A DNA stretch of 64,000 nucleotides from Brevibacillus brevis (GCF_022026395.1 NZ_CP041767.1:1375501-1439500), one strand, 5' to 3'. Shown: positions 26,279 to 35,226, counted from the first letter of the stretch. The notes: generated from the letters alone by a model not told the origin. Translations and numbers: made by a program.

Positions 26279-26613
26279 GGTTAAGACCACCTCCATGGAT
26301 TATTTTTTCCAAGCTCGATTTTGTCATGCATCCGATAACGAAAAAAACATGCCGGAGTCTAAACGGCATGTTCCTTTAAAGCAAAACGTGAGACTTGCCT
26401 CATTGTTCAGTGCTACCCGCACGTACAGCCAGCATGCCGATTCACCTTTTGCGGTAGCGTTTATCTACAACCAGGAAGGATTGACCCATTATAAGTCAAC
26501 AGCTTGGGGGTCAATCGCGTCAGCCAGTCGTTCGTTGGGTGATGCGCCGTTCCCCTTCCTGACGGGCAAATCGCACGAAGGTCGTCTGTGAATCAAAGTG
26601 CTGCTCGACTCCT
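26279..26613. other. intergenic region between repeat protein and ATP-grasp genes
   Basis: Contains a leftward terminator (26341-26372). It also has two overlapping minus-strand mini-ORFs just after the ATP-grasp stop: about 34 codons starting GTGCCGCAG near 26626, and 35 codons at 26489-26596 behind AAAGGAG. Neither is recognised, and they could be remnants of a longer reading frame. No clear promoter for the repeat-protein gene was found. Confidence 0.4.
26341..26372 (-). terminator. leftward terminator after the ATP-grasp operon
   Basis: Stem ACATGCCG / CGGCATGT with a run of U on the minus-strand transcript. It separates the ATP-grasp genes from the repeat-protein gene, so the latter is probably transcribed from its own promoter or by read-through. 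Confidence 0.7.
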
Positions 26614-27921
26614 TTATCCTGCGGCACTCCCTCGCTTGCCTGGCAAGTGGGAGACATGTTGTGCGTAGTGGATCAAATTTGATAGCGATAATCGTCGAAT
26701 CGATGGTTCATCGAATTTCTCCGGCTTTGCATTTGCTTCAAAGAGCCATAGTTTTCCTTCTTCTGTCAAGCCAAGGTCCATCGACATCTCAGCCAAATCC
26801 GTCCATTCTTCATTTAATGATCGTGCGATAGCGAGCGCTGTATCGTGAATGTGTCTTTCCATTTGCTCGTGATGATTATGAAACAAGGCTTGCATAACGG
26901 TTGATAACGAGTGGATTGAGCCGCCGCGTGGCACATGAGTGGTGATGCTTTGCGAGCCGGACCTTCTGATGCCAACCCCGGTTACACTCCACTCGCCCTC
27001 GCCATCTTTCTGTACGAGGACGCGCACATCAAAAGGTTTGCCGTTGTAACGGGCACGACGGATACCTTGCTGCATGATGTACTTTTGCTGTTTGACATGA
27101 AGTCTAATATGCTTCCATACTTCATTCAAGTTGGAAAAGCGTCGAGTAATGGCCTTATGCTCCTTTAACCGTTGCAGGAACCACTTATCGTTTTTGAAAT
27201 CAATGCGCATAATTCCCTGACCAGCTCTACCGCGCACAGGTTTCAAGTAGACAAAGCGATGTTCTGTGCAAAAGCTTCGAAAGCGAGCCAAGGTGTCCAG
27301 CTGTTTCGTCTCCGGTAGAAAGGCTTGCACTTCCAGGTGGGACTCAAGCATCGTAAACAGCTGCTGCTTGTCAAAAAAGCCGCGATTAAACAATGTGACA
27401 TTTGGCATCTCATGTATGCGGTTCAATGCTCTTCGGACTTCAGGTCGCCGTTCTGCTTTTCTCGTCGGAATTCGATTGTAAACCACATGGGGGAAAGGCA
27501 GAATCACCTCTTGCCACGAGTTTAGACGATTGTTGTACAAATAGCCGCGCACCTTTTTCTTCTCCCAATTGATTCCTTGTGGAGTGAACACATAGACGAG
27601 TGCACCCCATTGCTTTCCCGATTGAGAAATATCTTTGAAGTTCTCTCGGTTTCCTAAAAATGCTGCCCCTTCACCAACAGTCAATATGCCAAATAATGGG
27701 CCAAGCTTCAGGGAGTCGTCCGCCATTTTCCAGTTAATGCGTGTACGAATGCGGCTTGCTTGCACGCGGGGTAAACCAGCGTATATCCGTTTCGTATGAG
27801 AAAAGGGACCAAGACTGGCGACCAGTGGCTTTGGCGAGCGTTTAAGGACTAGCCGAGGTAACTGTACGAACCATCTACCGCTAGGGAGGATCGTCAGCCA
27901 CCCGGAGCGCTGCTGAAGCAT
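26614..27921 (-). CDS. YheC/YheD-type ATP-grasp protein (fourth of four)
   Basis: 435 aa. A short N-terminal beta domain (about 1-70), then the family region LFGILTVG and FTPQGINWEKKKVRGYLYNN, and an ATP-grasp fold with YLKPVRGRAGQGIMRI (ATP-binding loop), PFDVRVLVQKDGEGEW and metal-binding WLFEANAKPEKF. B. subtilis YheC and YheD are endospore-coat-associated proteins. The ATP-grasp fold normally joins a carboxylate to an amine or hydroxyl through an acyl phosphate. Start ATG 27921 behind AGGAGG. Last gene of a four-paralogue leftward array. Confidence 0.85.
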   Translation of the reverse strand: MLQQRSGWLTILPSGRWFVQLPRLVLKRSPKPLVASLGPFSHTKRIYAGLPRVQASRIRTRINWKMADDSLKLGPLFGILTVGEGAAFLGNRENFKDISQSGKQWGALVYVFTPQGINWEKKKVRGYLYNNRLNSWQEVILPFPHVVYNRIPTRKAERRPEVRRALNRIHEMPNVTLFNRGFFDKQQLFTMLESHLEVQAFLPETKQLDTLARFRSFCTEHRFVYLKPVRGRAGQGIMRIDFKNDKWFLQRLKEHKAITRRFSNLNEVWKHIRLHVKQQKYIMQQGIRRARYNGKPFDVRVLVQKDGEGEWSVTGVGIRRSGSQSITTHVPRGGSIHSLSTVMQALFHNHHEQMERHIHDTALAIARSLNEEWTDLAEMSMDLGLTEEGKLWLFEANAKPEKFDEPSIRRLSLSNLIHYAQHVSHLPGKRGSAAG

Positions 27922-27962
27922 GGTGTTCCTCCTTCCTGAAAAACGGTACAGATCGCGTGTGA

Positions 27963-29339
27963 CTAGAAATTGGCCAAGTAACAGCTATAATCGACGAGCA
28001 GCTTGCGTGATTCTTGATCAGCCTGCCTGAGACGGGCGTGCTTGAAAATAGAACGGCCAGGCTTGGAATTCGCTTCGAACATCCAGACATGACCTTGCGT
28101 ATCAATCCCCATGTCCAGCCCCAATTCGCCTAAATCGATTCCTTTTGCCAGTTCAATCGCGGTAGCGAGTCGGATCGAGGCATCGGAAATTCGCTGGGTC
28201 ATGAGGGCTTTTTGTTTGCCAAACAGGTGTTGTAACAGGTCATCGCCGGGGATGACAGTTCCACCAGTGCGTACGTGGGTAGTTACGCTGCCAGAACCAG
28301 CAACCTTGGCTGCCGTGCAGGAGACGACCCACTCATTTTGCTGATTTTTATGCAAGTGAACACGGAAATCAAACGGTCGTCCATGGAAGGTCATGAGCGA
28401 AATGCCCTGTTGTGCCAGATACGCACTGACCCGGCGACTACGGAAGACATGCTGATAAAGGCTGGACAGCTTGGAAAATTGTCTTTTGACATTGCCGCTG
28501 CCTGTATGATAAGAGGCAGTAAAGCCACCGCCGGCCTGGCGAACAACTTTGACAATTCCGTACCCGAGACTTCCATTTTTGGGCTTCAAATAAACGATAG
28601 GGTATTTACGAAGCAAGTTTCGAACTGTTGTAAGGGACGGAGAGGTGTAAGTCTCCGGGATATGCTCATTCACTTCTGGATTCGGGTACAGCAGTTGGTG
28701 CACGCCCCATTTGTTAAAAAAGCCCTGATTGAACATCGGTAAATTGGGGTAGCTGGCGAGTCGATACTTGAATTCCTGAACGGCTTCATGTTTTTCTGCC
28801 GAACGAGAGGGAATGCGATCATAGACGACGTCGGGCATAGCGGTAACATGCTTTTTCCAAAAGTATCCACCTGACTTGTTTCTACGCAAAAACCACGCTT
28901 TGACCGTATTGGATTCCCAGTCCACATCGTTTGGGGAAAATATATAGTAGAAAACGCCTTTCCCTTCTTGTGCCTGTAACAAATTGTAAAAAAACGAGGT
29001 GCGAGAGCCAATTGGTTGCTTGGGATCTCGTCTGATGCCAGTCGTAACGATCCCGATGGAAGGACCGATCCGGAGTGCGGAGCCCTCTAGTTTGAGCTGG
29101 ATCAAGCCAGGATGAGGAATGCCCAGCTCCGTTTGCAAGAGCGTTGTCACTTTCATGACGTTCGTATCCGGATTGCGTTTATCTTGTAAGACAGTTGCGA
29201 CTACTTCCTTTTTACCCAGTAAGACTTTAATTTTTTGGCGTTGCCGTAGCTGTAGCTGTTGGAAGAGAGTAGCTGGCAGGATAATCCCACTGATACGTGG
29301 GTTGGAAAGGAAGCGAAGCCGCATTCTGAACGTTTCCAT
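27963..29339 (-). CDS. YheC/YheD-type ATP-grasp protein (third of four)
   Basis: 458 aa. The N-terminal domain (about 1-105; RISGIILPATLFQQLQL) is followed by IGIVTTGI, FSPNDVDWESNTVKAWFL and the ATP-grasp core: YLKPKNGSLGYGIVKV, FDFRVHLHKNQQNEW, VTTHVRTGG and metal-binding WMFEANSKPGRSIF. All motifs expected for an active enzyme are present. Cytoplasmic, probably mother-cell made. RBS AGGAGGT. Its start lies just before the stop of the upstream paralogue (3-base gap). Confidence 0.85.
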   Translation of the reverse strand: METFRMRLRFLSNPRISGIILPATLFQQLQLRQRQKIKVLLGKKEVVATVLQDKRNPDTNVMKVTTLLQTELGIPHPGLIQLKLEGSALRIGPSIGIVTTGIRRDPKQPIGSRTSFFYNLLQAQEGKGVFYYIFSPNDVDWESNTVKAWFLRRNKSGGYFWKKHVTAMPDVVYDRIPSRSAEKHEAVQEFKYRLASYPNLPMFNQGFFNKWGVHQLLYPNPEVNEHIPETYTSPSLTTVRNLLRKYPIVYLKPKNGSLGYGIVKVVRQAGGGFTASYHTGSGNVKRQFSKLSSLYQHVFRSRRVSAYLAQQGISLMTFHGRPFDFRVHLHKNQQNEWVVSCTAAKVAGSGSVTTHVRTGGTVIPGDDLLQHLFGKQKALMTQRISDASIRLATAIELAKGIDLGELGLDMGIDTQGHVWMFEANSKPGRSIFKHARLRQADQESRKLLVDYSCYLANF

Positions 29340-29342
29340 GCT

Positions 29343-30431
29343 TTAACCTCCTACACGCTCTTTCATGAGATATTGGGCGTAGCGAACAGGCTGAGTAATC
29401 GAATGCAGTTGCGCAGTCGGGTCGTCAATCATGCGAAAAACAGTTCGCCCTGGTCTGCTGTTTACCTCGATGATCCAAACATTACCTGCGGTGTCGATGC
29501 CAATATCGATTCCCAGCTCAACGAGTCTGCCGTGTGACTCTTCCAAAAAACGGGGAAGTTCTTCCGCCACTCGGTTGATTGTTTGCTCGATGCGTGCCGC
29601 TTTTGCGGATGTGAAGTGAAGGGGCAGGAAAGAGGCCAGAGGTGTTGCTTTCCCTCCTCCGTGCAAATTGGAGGTGATACTGCGTTTGTCTCCCAGGCGC
29701 ACAGCTTTGCCCGTTGTTCCCCATTTACCCAGCCCGTTTTTTTGAACGAGAACACGGACATCGAATGGGGTACCATCCGGGGTATGCAACTCCAAATAGG
29801 GCTGTACCAGGAACTTGCGGCCGGCAGTAAAGACTGACACAAAATTTTTTAATCCGGCAGTGTCATGAATTCGCCTGGTGAAAGGTTTATTGTCCCGGTT
29901 TCGTCCGGAAGCTTCATAGCCACTGCGCATTTCTTTGATTCTCACGACGCCAATACCGTGAGTTCCCGCCATAGGTTTAATGATGGCTGCCCCGTATTTT
30001 TCCAAGGTTGCATGAAGCACAGGATATGAGAATATTTCAGTAGGTGGTAGCAGCGGGGCGAGGAGAGGGGACTTAACGAGCATCTGGTGCACCTGCCATT
30101 TTCCAGACAGACCATGCCCCAAAAACGTAATGTTGCGATCGTTTTGCAACTTTTCCACAAATGGTTTATAGTGGCGATAAGATGGGCCCACAAAGCAACG
30201 ATCATAGATAAAGGTGGGGATTGGGAAGTCTTTCGCGTGCCAGGACCCATTGCGATATTCGAAGCCTTTTACCATACGCGTGGAAAAGTTAACCTGACGT
30301 GGTGAAAAAACGAAGACGCGAATACCGTGCTTGCGTCCATAGAGCGTAAGCTTTTTGTAGTACCCTTTGTCTACAAAGTGGGAGCCTTGGCACCGGGCCA
30401 TGATGCCAAGACTTCTCTCGGATGCTGTCAT
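29343..30431 (-). CDS. YheC/YheD-type ATP-grasp protein (second of four), short form
   Basis: 362 aa, about 100 shorter than its neighbours because the N-terminal beta domain is missing. It begins directly at the LGIMARC strand. Core motifs: AIIKPMAGTHGIGVVRI, FDVRVLVQKNGLGKW, SITSNLHGGGKA and WIIEVNSRPGRTVF. Start taken as ATG 30431 behind GAAGGTG; a GTG at 30440 overlapping the upstream stop is the alternative. The different N-terminus suggests a distinct partner or substrate. Otherwise it resembles the other paralogues. Confidence 0.83.
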   Translation of the reverse strand: MTASERSLGIMARCQGSHFVDKGYYKKLTLYGRKHGIRVFVFSPRQVNFSTRMVKGFEYRNGSWHAKDFPIPTFIYDRCFVGPSYRHYKPFVEKLQNDRNITFLGHGLSGKWQVHQMLVKSPLLAPLLPPTEIFSYPVLHATLEKYGAAIIKPMAGTHGIGVVRIKEMRSGYEASGRNRDNKPFTRRIHDTAGLKNFVSVFTAGRKFLVQPYLELHTPDGTPFDVRVLVQKNGLGKWGTTGKAVRLGDKRSITSNLHGGGKATPLASFLPLHFTSAKAARIEQTINRVAEELPRFLEESHGRLVELGIDIGIDTAGNVWIIEVNSRPGRTVFRMIDDPTAQLHSITQPVRYAQYLMKERVGG

Positions 30432-30436
30432 GTAGG

Positions 30437-31882
30437 TCACCTTCGCCTGTTATTGTTGCGTTTCGGTTTTCTTTTTATCGTCTTTTGTGGTTGAATGGTC
30501 CGGGGAAAACCACTTAGAAAGGCGGAATAATCCAGCATGCGAATGACAGAAGGGCGAGCACGCCGAGGCAGCTCTTCGGCACCCTCAGGCAGCGGAACAG
30601 TTTTGGCTGACTTGGATGGCTTGCTGTTGACCTCCAATAGCCACACCCGTCCATGGACGTCGACTCCCAGATCAATTCCGAATTCTGCGTAATGCCCAGG
30701 CAGTGATTCCTCTAAAAGGATTGCGAGCTTCAGTGCTACGGCGTGTAACGTTTGGGGAGAAGGTCGAATCGCACTCGCCCGAGGTCCACATACTCGCAGC
30801 GCCTGAAGGGGAGTCATCATCTGCCCGCCTCTGGATATATTGGAAACAATGCGGTTTAATCCCAGGCGAGCGACCATGGAAGTGACGGACCATTCGCCTT
30901 TTCGGTCTTTTTGCACCAATACACGAAAATCTGTCGGTCGTCCTTGGATGCCGATTAACGGTAACCCTTGCTGCAGCAAATAGGATGTGCCTTTTGTCCT
31001 TTTTTGCAAATACTGATGTAAGCCCTGAATGCTAGCAAATGATTTGCGCAATCCTCCTGGGAACGCGAGCTGGTATCCCTCGGGCGAACTGCGAACTCGA
31101 ATGATCCCGCGCCCCATGCTTCCGTTAGCTGGTTTTGCATAAACGGTGCGATAGGTAGATAGCATTTGCCGCAGGTCTTCCTGTTTCAAATAACGAACCA
31201 TACTGGGAAGATGTTCGGAGGCTGTCGGTTGATTCTCGAGTGCGGCGTGTACATGCCACTTATTCAAAAAACGCTCGTTAAAAAAGGGAATGGAAGCGTC
31301 CTTGCAGCGTTGAACCCAGTTGGCCATCTGTTCGCTTCGTTCGCGTTGGCGGGATACGAGCCGGTTGTAAATGCATTGCGGAAGCGGAAGTAAGGTCTGT
31401 CTCCAGACGCCTCCCTTTCTGACGAGGCCGCGCACGATTCCTGCATCCCAGTTGACATCCTGAAGCCGAAATGCGCAAAGGATCCCTCCGCGTTTGCGGG
31501 TGATATCGGACATCTCATGGAAGAAAGAGTTTAGGTGTCCAAACGGTCCTTGCGAGACCGCTGCATTGTAGCCTGAAACAAGAACACCTACATACGGTCC
31601 GAAAACGATTATTTTCTGACTCGCATCATAACGGACTAAGAGAGGAACGCCCCTGGGTAGATAAAGTGATTGAGCTAAAGAGGGTCGAATGAAGGTTTTA
31701 CCCGAGGTTTTGCCTCCCCGTTCCCAACCGCCTACACGTGCGGAAACGGTTTTGCTCCCAAATTGGACCGCAATGGTGGATGGTGTTGAAAGATTCCATT
31801 TGCGCAAGTGCGCCTGGGGCAGGTAAAGGTCTACTTCCGATATTATCTCGTTTTCGACAACGATTGTTGGAACGTAGGACAT
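30437..31882 (-). CDS. YheC/YheD-type ATP-grasp protein (first of four)
   Basis: 481 aa from ATG 31882, which has AAGGGG upstream. The frame stays open further upstream, but that part overlaps the divergent DUF445 gene and lacks family resemblance. The N-terminal domain (about 1-120; VDLYLPQAHLRKWNL) precedes VGVLVSGYN and the ATP-grasp core AKPANGSMGRGIIRV, FRVLVQKDRKGEW and WLLEVNSKPSKSAK. Heads the operon and follows a sigma-K-like promoter, so late mother-cell expression and a spore-coat role are likely. Confidence 0.84.
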   Translation of the reverse strand: MSYVPTIVVENEIISEVDLYLPQAHLRKWNLSTPSTIAVQFGSKTVSARVGGWERGGKTSGKTFIRPSLAQSLYLPRGVPLLVRYDASQKIIVFGPYVGVLVSGYNAAVSQGPFGHLNSFFHEMSDITRKRGGILCAFRLQDVNWDAGIVRGLVRKGGVWRQTLLPLPQCIYNRLVSRQRERSEQMANWVQRCKDASIPFFNERFLNKWHVHAALENQPTASEHLPSMVRYLKQEDLRQMLSTYRTVYAKPANGSMGRGIIRVRSSPEGYQLAFPGGLRKSFASIQGLHQYLQKRTKGTSYLLQQGLPLIGIQGRPTDFRVLVQKDRKGEWSVTSMVARLGLNRIVSNISRGGQMMTPLQALRVCGPRASAIRPSPQTLHAVALKLAILLEESLPGHYAEFGIDLGVDVHGRVWLLEVNSKPSKSAKTVPLPEGAEELPRRARPSVIRMLDYSAFLSGFPRTIQPQKTIKRKPKRNNNRRR

Positions 31883-31914
31883 GAGTATCCCCTTCCCATC
31901 AGGCAAAGTTAGTC

Positions 31915-31942
31915 TATGGTATGAGCATCCAAAACGTTTGGT
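31915..31942 (-). promoter_or_regulatory. sigma-K-like promoter of the ATP-grasp operon
   Basis: On the minus strand an AC dinucleotide (31941-31942), 17 bases and CATACCATA (31915-31923) fit the sigma-K pattern AC-N16/17-CATANNNTA. It lies about 30 bases before the first ATP-grasp start. Sigma-K acts in the mother cell late in sporulation. Confidence 0.55.
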
Positions 31943-31973
31943 GCCATGTAGAGAAGAGAGGTTGTTAGGATTT

Positions 31974-33131
31974 ATGAACGCTTGGATACTATTAGTGAAC
32001 ATTGCAGTAGGCTCTGTCATCGGTGGAGTGACGAATGAGTTAGCCATCCGAATGCTGTTTAAACCAGTAAAACCGTGGTATATAGGCAGATGGAAAGTGC
32101 CTTTTACCCCGGGTTTGATCCCGAGAAGACGGGACGATATCGCGATACAAATGGGCAGACTCGTCGAAGAACATTTGCTGACGACAGAGGGGGTCAAGCG
32201 TGCGCTGAACCAAAGTGGTTTGGAGAGCACACTGACAGGATGGATGAACACCATCGCTCGGGATTGGATGGCAGATGAGCGTAGTCTGCGTCAAGCATTG
32301 CTCACGGTGATGCCACAGTTATTTAAGGAAGACGGAACGTGGAGTGAGGGTGTCCGCGCGCCTATCGAGTCGAAATGGGGTACCTTTGTCGATCAGGTTC
32401 TGGCACAATATGAAGAGAAAAAACTGCGAGAGTTGGTAACGGACAATGGACGCGAGCGTTTGGATGCTGCACTTGGCAGTGTGAGCGAATTACTCTTGAA
32501 ACGTTTCCGTGAATATTTGCATTCCCCGGAAGGCCAGCAAACCTTGCAAAACATGGTTCGCGGATTACTCGGTGGAGGCGGAGGCATGTTTGGTGGCTTG
32601 GTCGGGATGTTTCTTGGGGATGACAAGATTTTGGGCAAGATTCTCCCGTATCTCGATGAGCTTTTGCAAAGCAGAGAGCTTTCAGAACGCGTGCACCACT
32701 TTTTACATAAGGAAGCGGACAAGCTCTTGGACAAAAATGTGGGTGAAGTGGTTGCCTGGATTGGGCGAGATCAGGTGGACGATTGGGCGCGGAAGCTCTT
32801 TGCCAAGCTGGAGGAGCAAAGCCTGCGCATCGTGGACGAGCCTCTGTCTCGTTTGACGGCGCCTATTTCTGAAACGGTGACAACGGAACTCGTTCCTCGT
32901 TTGGCCAAGTGGATGGTGGACACGCTGCAACAAAACATAGAGAGAATATTTTCGCGCCTGGCCATCCGGGATATTGTTACCCGGCAAGTAGAGGGTTTCC
33001 CGATTGAAAGAATTGAAGAGATGGTAGTCGGAATCTCAGGCAAGGAATTCCGTATGATTACCGTGCTTGGATTTATCCTCGGCGGGATTATTGGGCTTGT
33101 CCAAGGTATATTGGCAAATTTACTCAGTTAA
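31974..33131 (+). CDS. yheB: DUF445 membrane protein, YheB-like
   Basis: 385 aa. An N-terminal membrane segment (NAWILLVNIAVGSVIGGVTN) and a C-terminal one (MITVLGFILGGIIGLVQGI) flank a long helical region. The motif ELAIRMLFKP and the FTPGLIPRRRDDIA segment are DUF445 hallmarks. B. subtilis yheB lies beside yheC and yheD, so the symbol is supported by synteny. Start is ATG 31974; upstream in-frame codons lack a ribosome site. Divergent from the ATP-grasp operon with only 91 bases between, so the two probably share control. Its function is unknown. Confidence 0.8.
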   Translation: MNAWILLVNIAVGSVIGGVTNELAIRMLFKPVKPWYIGRWKVPFTPGLIPRRRDDIAIQMGRLVEEHLLTTEGVKRALNQSGLESTLTGWMNTIARDWMADERSLRQALLTVMPQLFKEDGTWSEGVRAPIESKWGTFVDQVLAQYEEKKLRELVTDNGRERLDAALGSVSELLLKRFREYLHSPEGQQTLQNMVRGLLGGGGGMFGGLVGMFLGDDKILGKILPYLDELLQSRELSERVHHFLHKEADKLLDKNVGEVVAWIGRDQVDDWARKLFAKLEEQSLRIVDEPLSRLTAPISETVTTELVPRLAKWMVDTLQQNIERIFSRLAIRDIVTRQVEGFPIERIEEMVVGISGKEFRMITVLGFILGGIIGLVQGILANLLS

Positions 33132-33235
33132 ACAAAACTGAAAAGAAACTGTAACTGTGTTGTAATAATCCTGTAATATTCCTTGGGTATGATAAAAGCA
33201 CGATGAAAACCCCCTTAATGATATACTTTCTGGTC

Positions 33236-33267
33236 GGTAGCTTTCGAAAAAGCTACCCTTTTTTTTT
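33236..33267 (+). terminator. terminator after the DUF445 gene
   Basis: Stem GGTAGCTTT / AAAGCTACC with a tight loop and eight T residues. It ends transcription before the YtoI-like gene. Confidence 0.85.
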
Positions 33268-33345
33268 GCCCCGCCTTCGGGTATATTGGTCGAAGGAGCG
33301 CACGTACATGGAACGGGTGGGAGAAAAGGAAGGGGGAATAGCAAT

Positions 33346-34656
33346 ATGGCAACGAAGCATGAACAAATCTTGCAACATATTGATCGCCTTCCGATCGGTT
33401 CGAAGATTTCCGTGCGGCAGATCGCGAAAGACCTGGATGTGAGTGAAGGGACTGCATACCGCGCGATCAAGGAAGCGGAAACACAAGGATACGTCAGCAC
33501 GATTGAGCGTGTCGGTACGGTGAGAATCGAGAAGAAGCAAAAGGAAAATATTGAACGTTTGACCTTTGCGGAGGTTGTGAACATCGTCGATGGTCATGTG
33601 CAAGCCGGACGCGAAGGCTTACACAAGACCTTGAATAAATTTGTAATAGGGGCCATGCAGCTCGAAGCCATGATGCGCTATATCGATGCCGGGAGTCTCT
33701 TGATTGTCGGTAACCGCTATCAGGCGCACAAAATCGCTTTGCAGCAAGGGGCTGCAGTATTAATTACCGGGGGATTCGATACAAGCGAGGAAATCAAGCA
33801 GCTGGCTGACCGCTTAGCGCTGCCAATCATCTCTTCTAGCTACGACTCCTTTACGGTAGCTTCGATGATTAACCGGGCCATTTACGATCGCCTGATCAAA
33901 AAAGAAATCGTAATGGTTGAGGATATTTTGAAGCCGCTAGCAGAAACGCCTGTCTTATTGACTTCAGATTCTGTTGCCAAGTGGCACCAGTATACGGAGC
34001 TGTATCAGGACACGAGATTCCCCGTTGTTGACGAGCAGATGCGGCTGATCGGGATTGTTACCTCCAAAGACATCATCGGTCATGAGGAGACTGCAATGAT
34101 CGACAAGGTCATGACGAAGAACCCGATCACGACCTCGCCGCGGGTATCCGTAGCGTCATCTGCGCACACCATGGTGTGGGAAGGAATCGAGCTATTGCCT
34201 GTCGTAGACAATCATCGCAAGCTCGTAGGGGTCTTGAGCCGCAACGACGTGTTAAAAGCACTGCAATTTACAGCTAAGCAACCACAGATGAGTGAAACGT
34301 TCCCGAATCTGATCATGTCCCATTTCCGTGAGGAGCGACAGGCAGATGAGATGGTCTATCTGGGGGATGTGAGCCCACAAATGACCAACCACCTCGGTAC
34401 GATTGCCAGCGGAATCATGACGACGGTCATGGTCGAGGCTGCTTGTAACCTGTTGCGTCATCATCGTCGAGGAGACATGGTACCGGAAAATATCACCGTC
34501 TATTTCCTGAAGCCAGTCCAGATGGAAAGCCATATCGAAGTGAAGCCGCGCCTATTGGACATCAGCCGCCGCTTCGGAAAAGTCGAAGTATCGGTATTCC
34601 ATGGCGAACAGCTCGTGGGGCAGGCTATGATTACGGCGCAAATAATTGAGCGTTAG
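33346..34656 (+). CDS. ytoI: HTH-DRTGG-CBS-hotdog regulatory protein, YtoI-like
   Basis: 436 aa, close to B. subtilis YtoI in length and layout. N-terminal winged helix (SVRQIAKDLDVSEGTAYRAIKEAE), DRTGG domain (LIVGNRYQAHKIALQQGAAVLITGGF), a CBS pair (about 195-310; FPVVDEQMRLIGIVTSKDI and LLPVVDNHRKLVGVLSRND) and a C-terminal hotdog thioesterase-like domain ending VGQAMITAQII. CBS domains bind adenine nucleotides, so it probably senses energy state or an acyl ligand. ATG 33346 chosen behind GAAGGGGGAA. Close to dnaE and ytpI, as in Bacillus. Confidence 0.85.
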   Translation: MATKHEQILQHIDRLPIGSKISVRQIAKDLDVSEGTAYRAIKEAETQGYVSTIERVGTVRIEKKQKENIERLTFAEVVNIVDGHVQAGREGLHKTLNKFVIGAMQLEAMMRYIDAGSLLIVGNRYQAHKIALQQGAAVLITGGFDTSEEIKQLADRLALPIISSSYDSFTVASMINRAIYDRLIKKEIVMVEDILKPLAETPVLLTSDSVAKWHQYTELYQDTRFPVVDEQMRLIGIVTSKDIIGHEETAMIDKVMTKNPITTSPRVSVASSAHTMVWEGIELLPVVDNHRKLVGVLSRNDVLKALQFTAKQPQMSETFPNLIMSHFREERQADEMVYLGDVSPQMTNHLGTIASGIMTTVMVEAACNLLRHHRRGDMVPENITVYFLKPVQMESHIEVKPRLLDISRRFGKVEVSVFHGEQLVGQAMITAQIIER

Positions 34657-34662
34657 AAGAAA

Positions 34663-34692
34663 GGAACAGTCTCTTATGGACTGTTCTTTTTT
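34663..34692 (+). terminator. terminator after ytoI
   Basis: Stem GAACAGTC / GACTGTTC followed by TTTTTT. Confidence 0.85.
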
Positions 34693-34700
34693 GTGTTGAA

Positions 34701-34930
34701 AAGTGGCTGTAGTGGGGGAGAAGAAGCGCATTTCCAGTCTACGCTTCGGCCTCCGCCCCGCAAGGGGTGTGAACTGTCCGCTTCGGAATAAATGGCGGGA
34801 GCGCTTCAAACGTTGAAGTTTCGAGGAAGTATTCCATAAGTGAAGCTTAAATTCCCCGCCATTTATTCCTACGCTGAGATGGGCTCCAGAGGCGCTTGGA
34901 CTGGAAATGCGCTTCTTCTACGCAGCTTTG
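34701..34930. repeat. long-palindromic dispersed repeat, type A copy 1
   Basis: About 230 bp with near-complementary ends (AGAAGCGCATTTCCAGTC and GACTGGAAATGCGCTTCT, allowing a mismatch). An internal inverted pair AATAAATGGCGGG / CCCGCCATTTATT spans the middle. A second copy lies at 56731. ORFs across it are artefacts of the repeat. Confidence 0.85.
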
Positions 34931-35014
34931 GTAAAGGCATCCTGAAAGTTAATTCATGAGGCGAAAATCATCCTGATAAACGAACAAATCAAGCCGCAAC
35001 TAAACAGACAGCCG

Positions 35015-35215
35015 ATTCAAGGAAAAAGGAGAAATAAGCGAGGCTCTTTGGGACACCAGCCGAGGCGCAGTGGAAAAAGGGAAACACGCCTTTAAGCGTC
35101 CACCTCTGAACATGCTCCATGGGGAGGACTACTTTGGACGCGGTTTCCCTTTTTCCGCTGCCACTAACAGCAACGGTTAAGGGTATTTTAAACGTCCTAG
35201 AATTGACAGGAAAAG
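35015..35215. repeat. dispersed repeat, type C copy 1 (diverged)
   Basis: Shares AAGCGTCCACCTCTGA, ACTTTGGACGCGGTTT and CCTAGAAT with copies inside the units at 50125 and 63015. An inner inverted pair GGAAAAAGGGAAAC / GTTTCCCTTTTTCC is kept. The outer right end is decayed. It lies about 85 bp after a type A copy. Confidence 0.8.
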
Positions 35216-35226
35216 CAATGCAACTT

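Noticed and set aside
31883-32254. N-terminal extension of the first ATP-grasp gene to 605 aa
   Set aside because: It would overlap the divergent DUF445 gene and the sigma-K-like promoter, and family resemblance starts only at ATG 31882.
34552-34809. Minus-strand ORF with a relative at 56341-56835
   Set aside because: The similarity comes from both crossing type A repeats. It also overlaps ytoI and mdh, so it is not a gene family.
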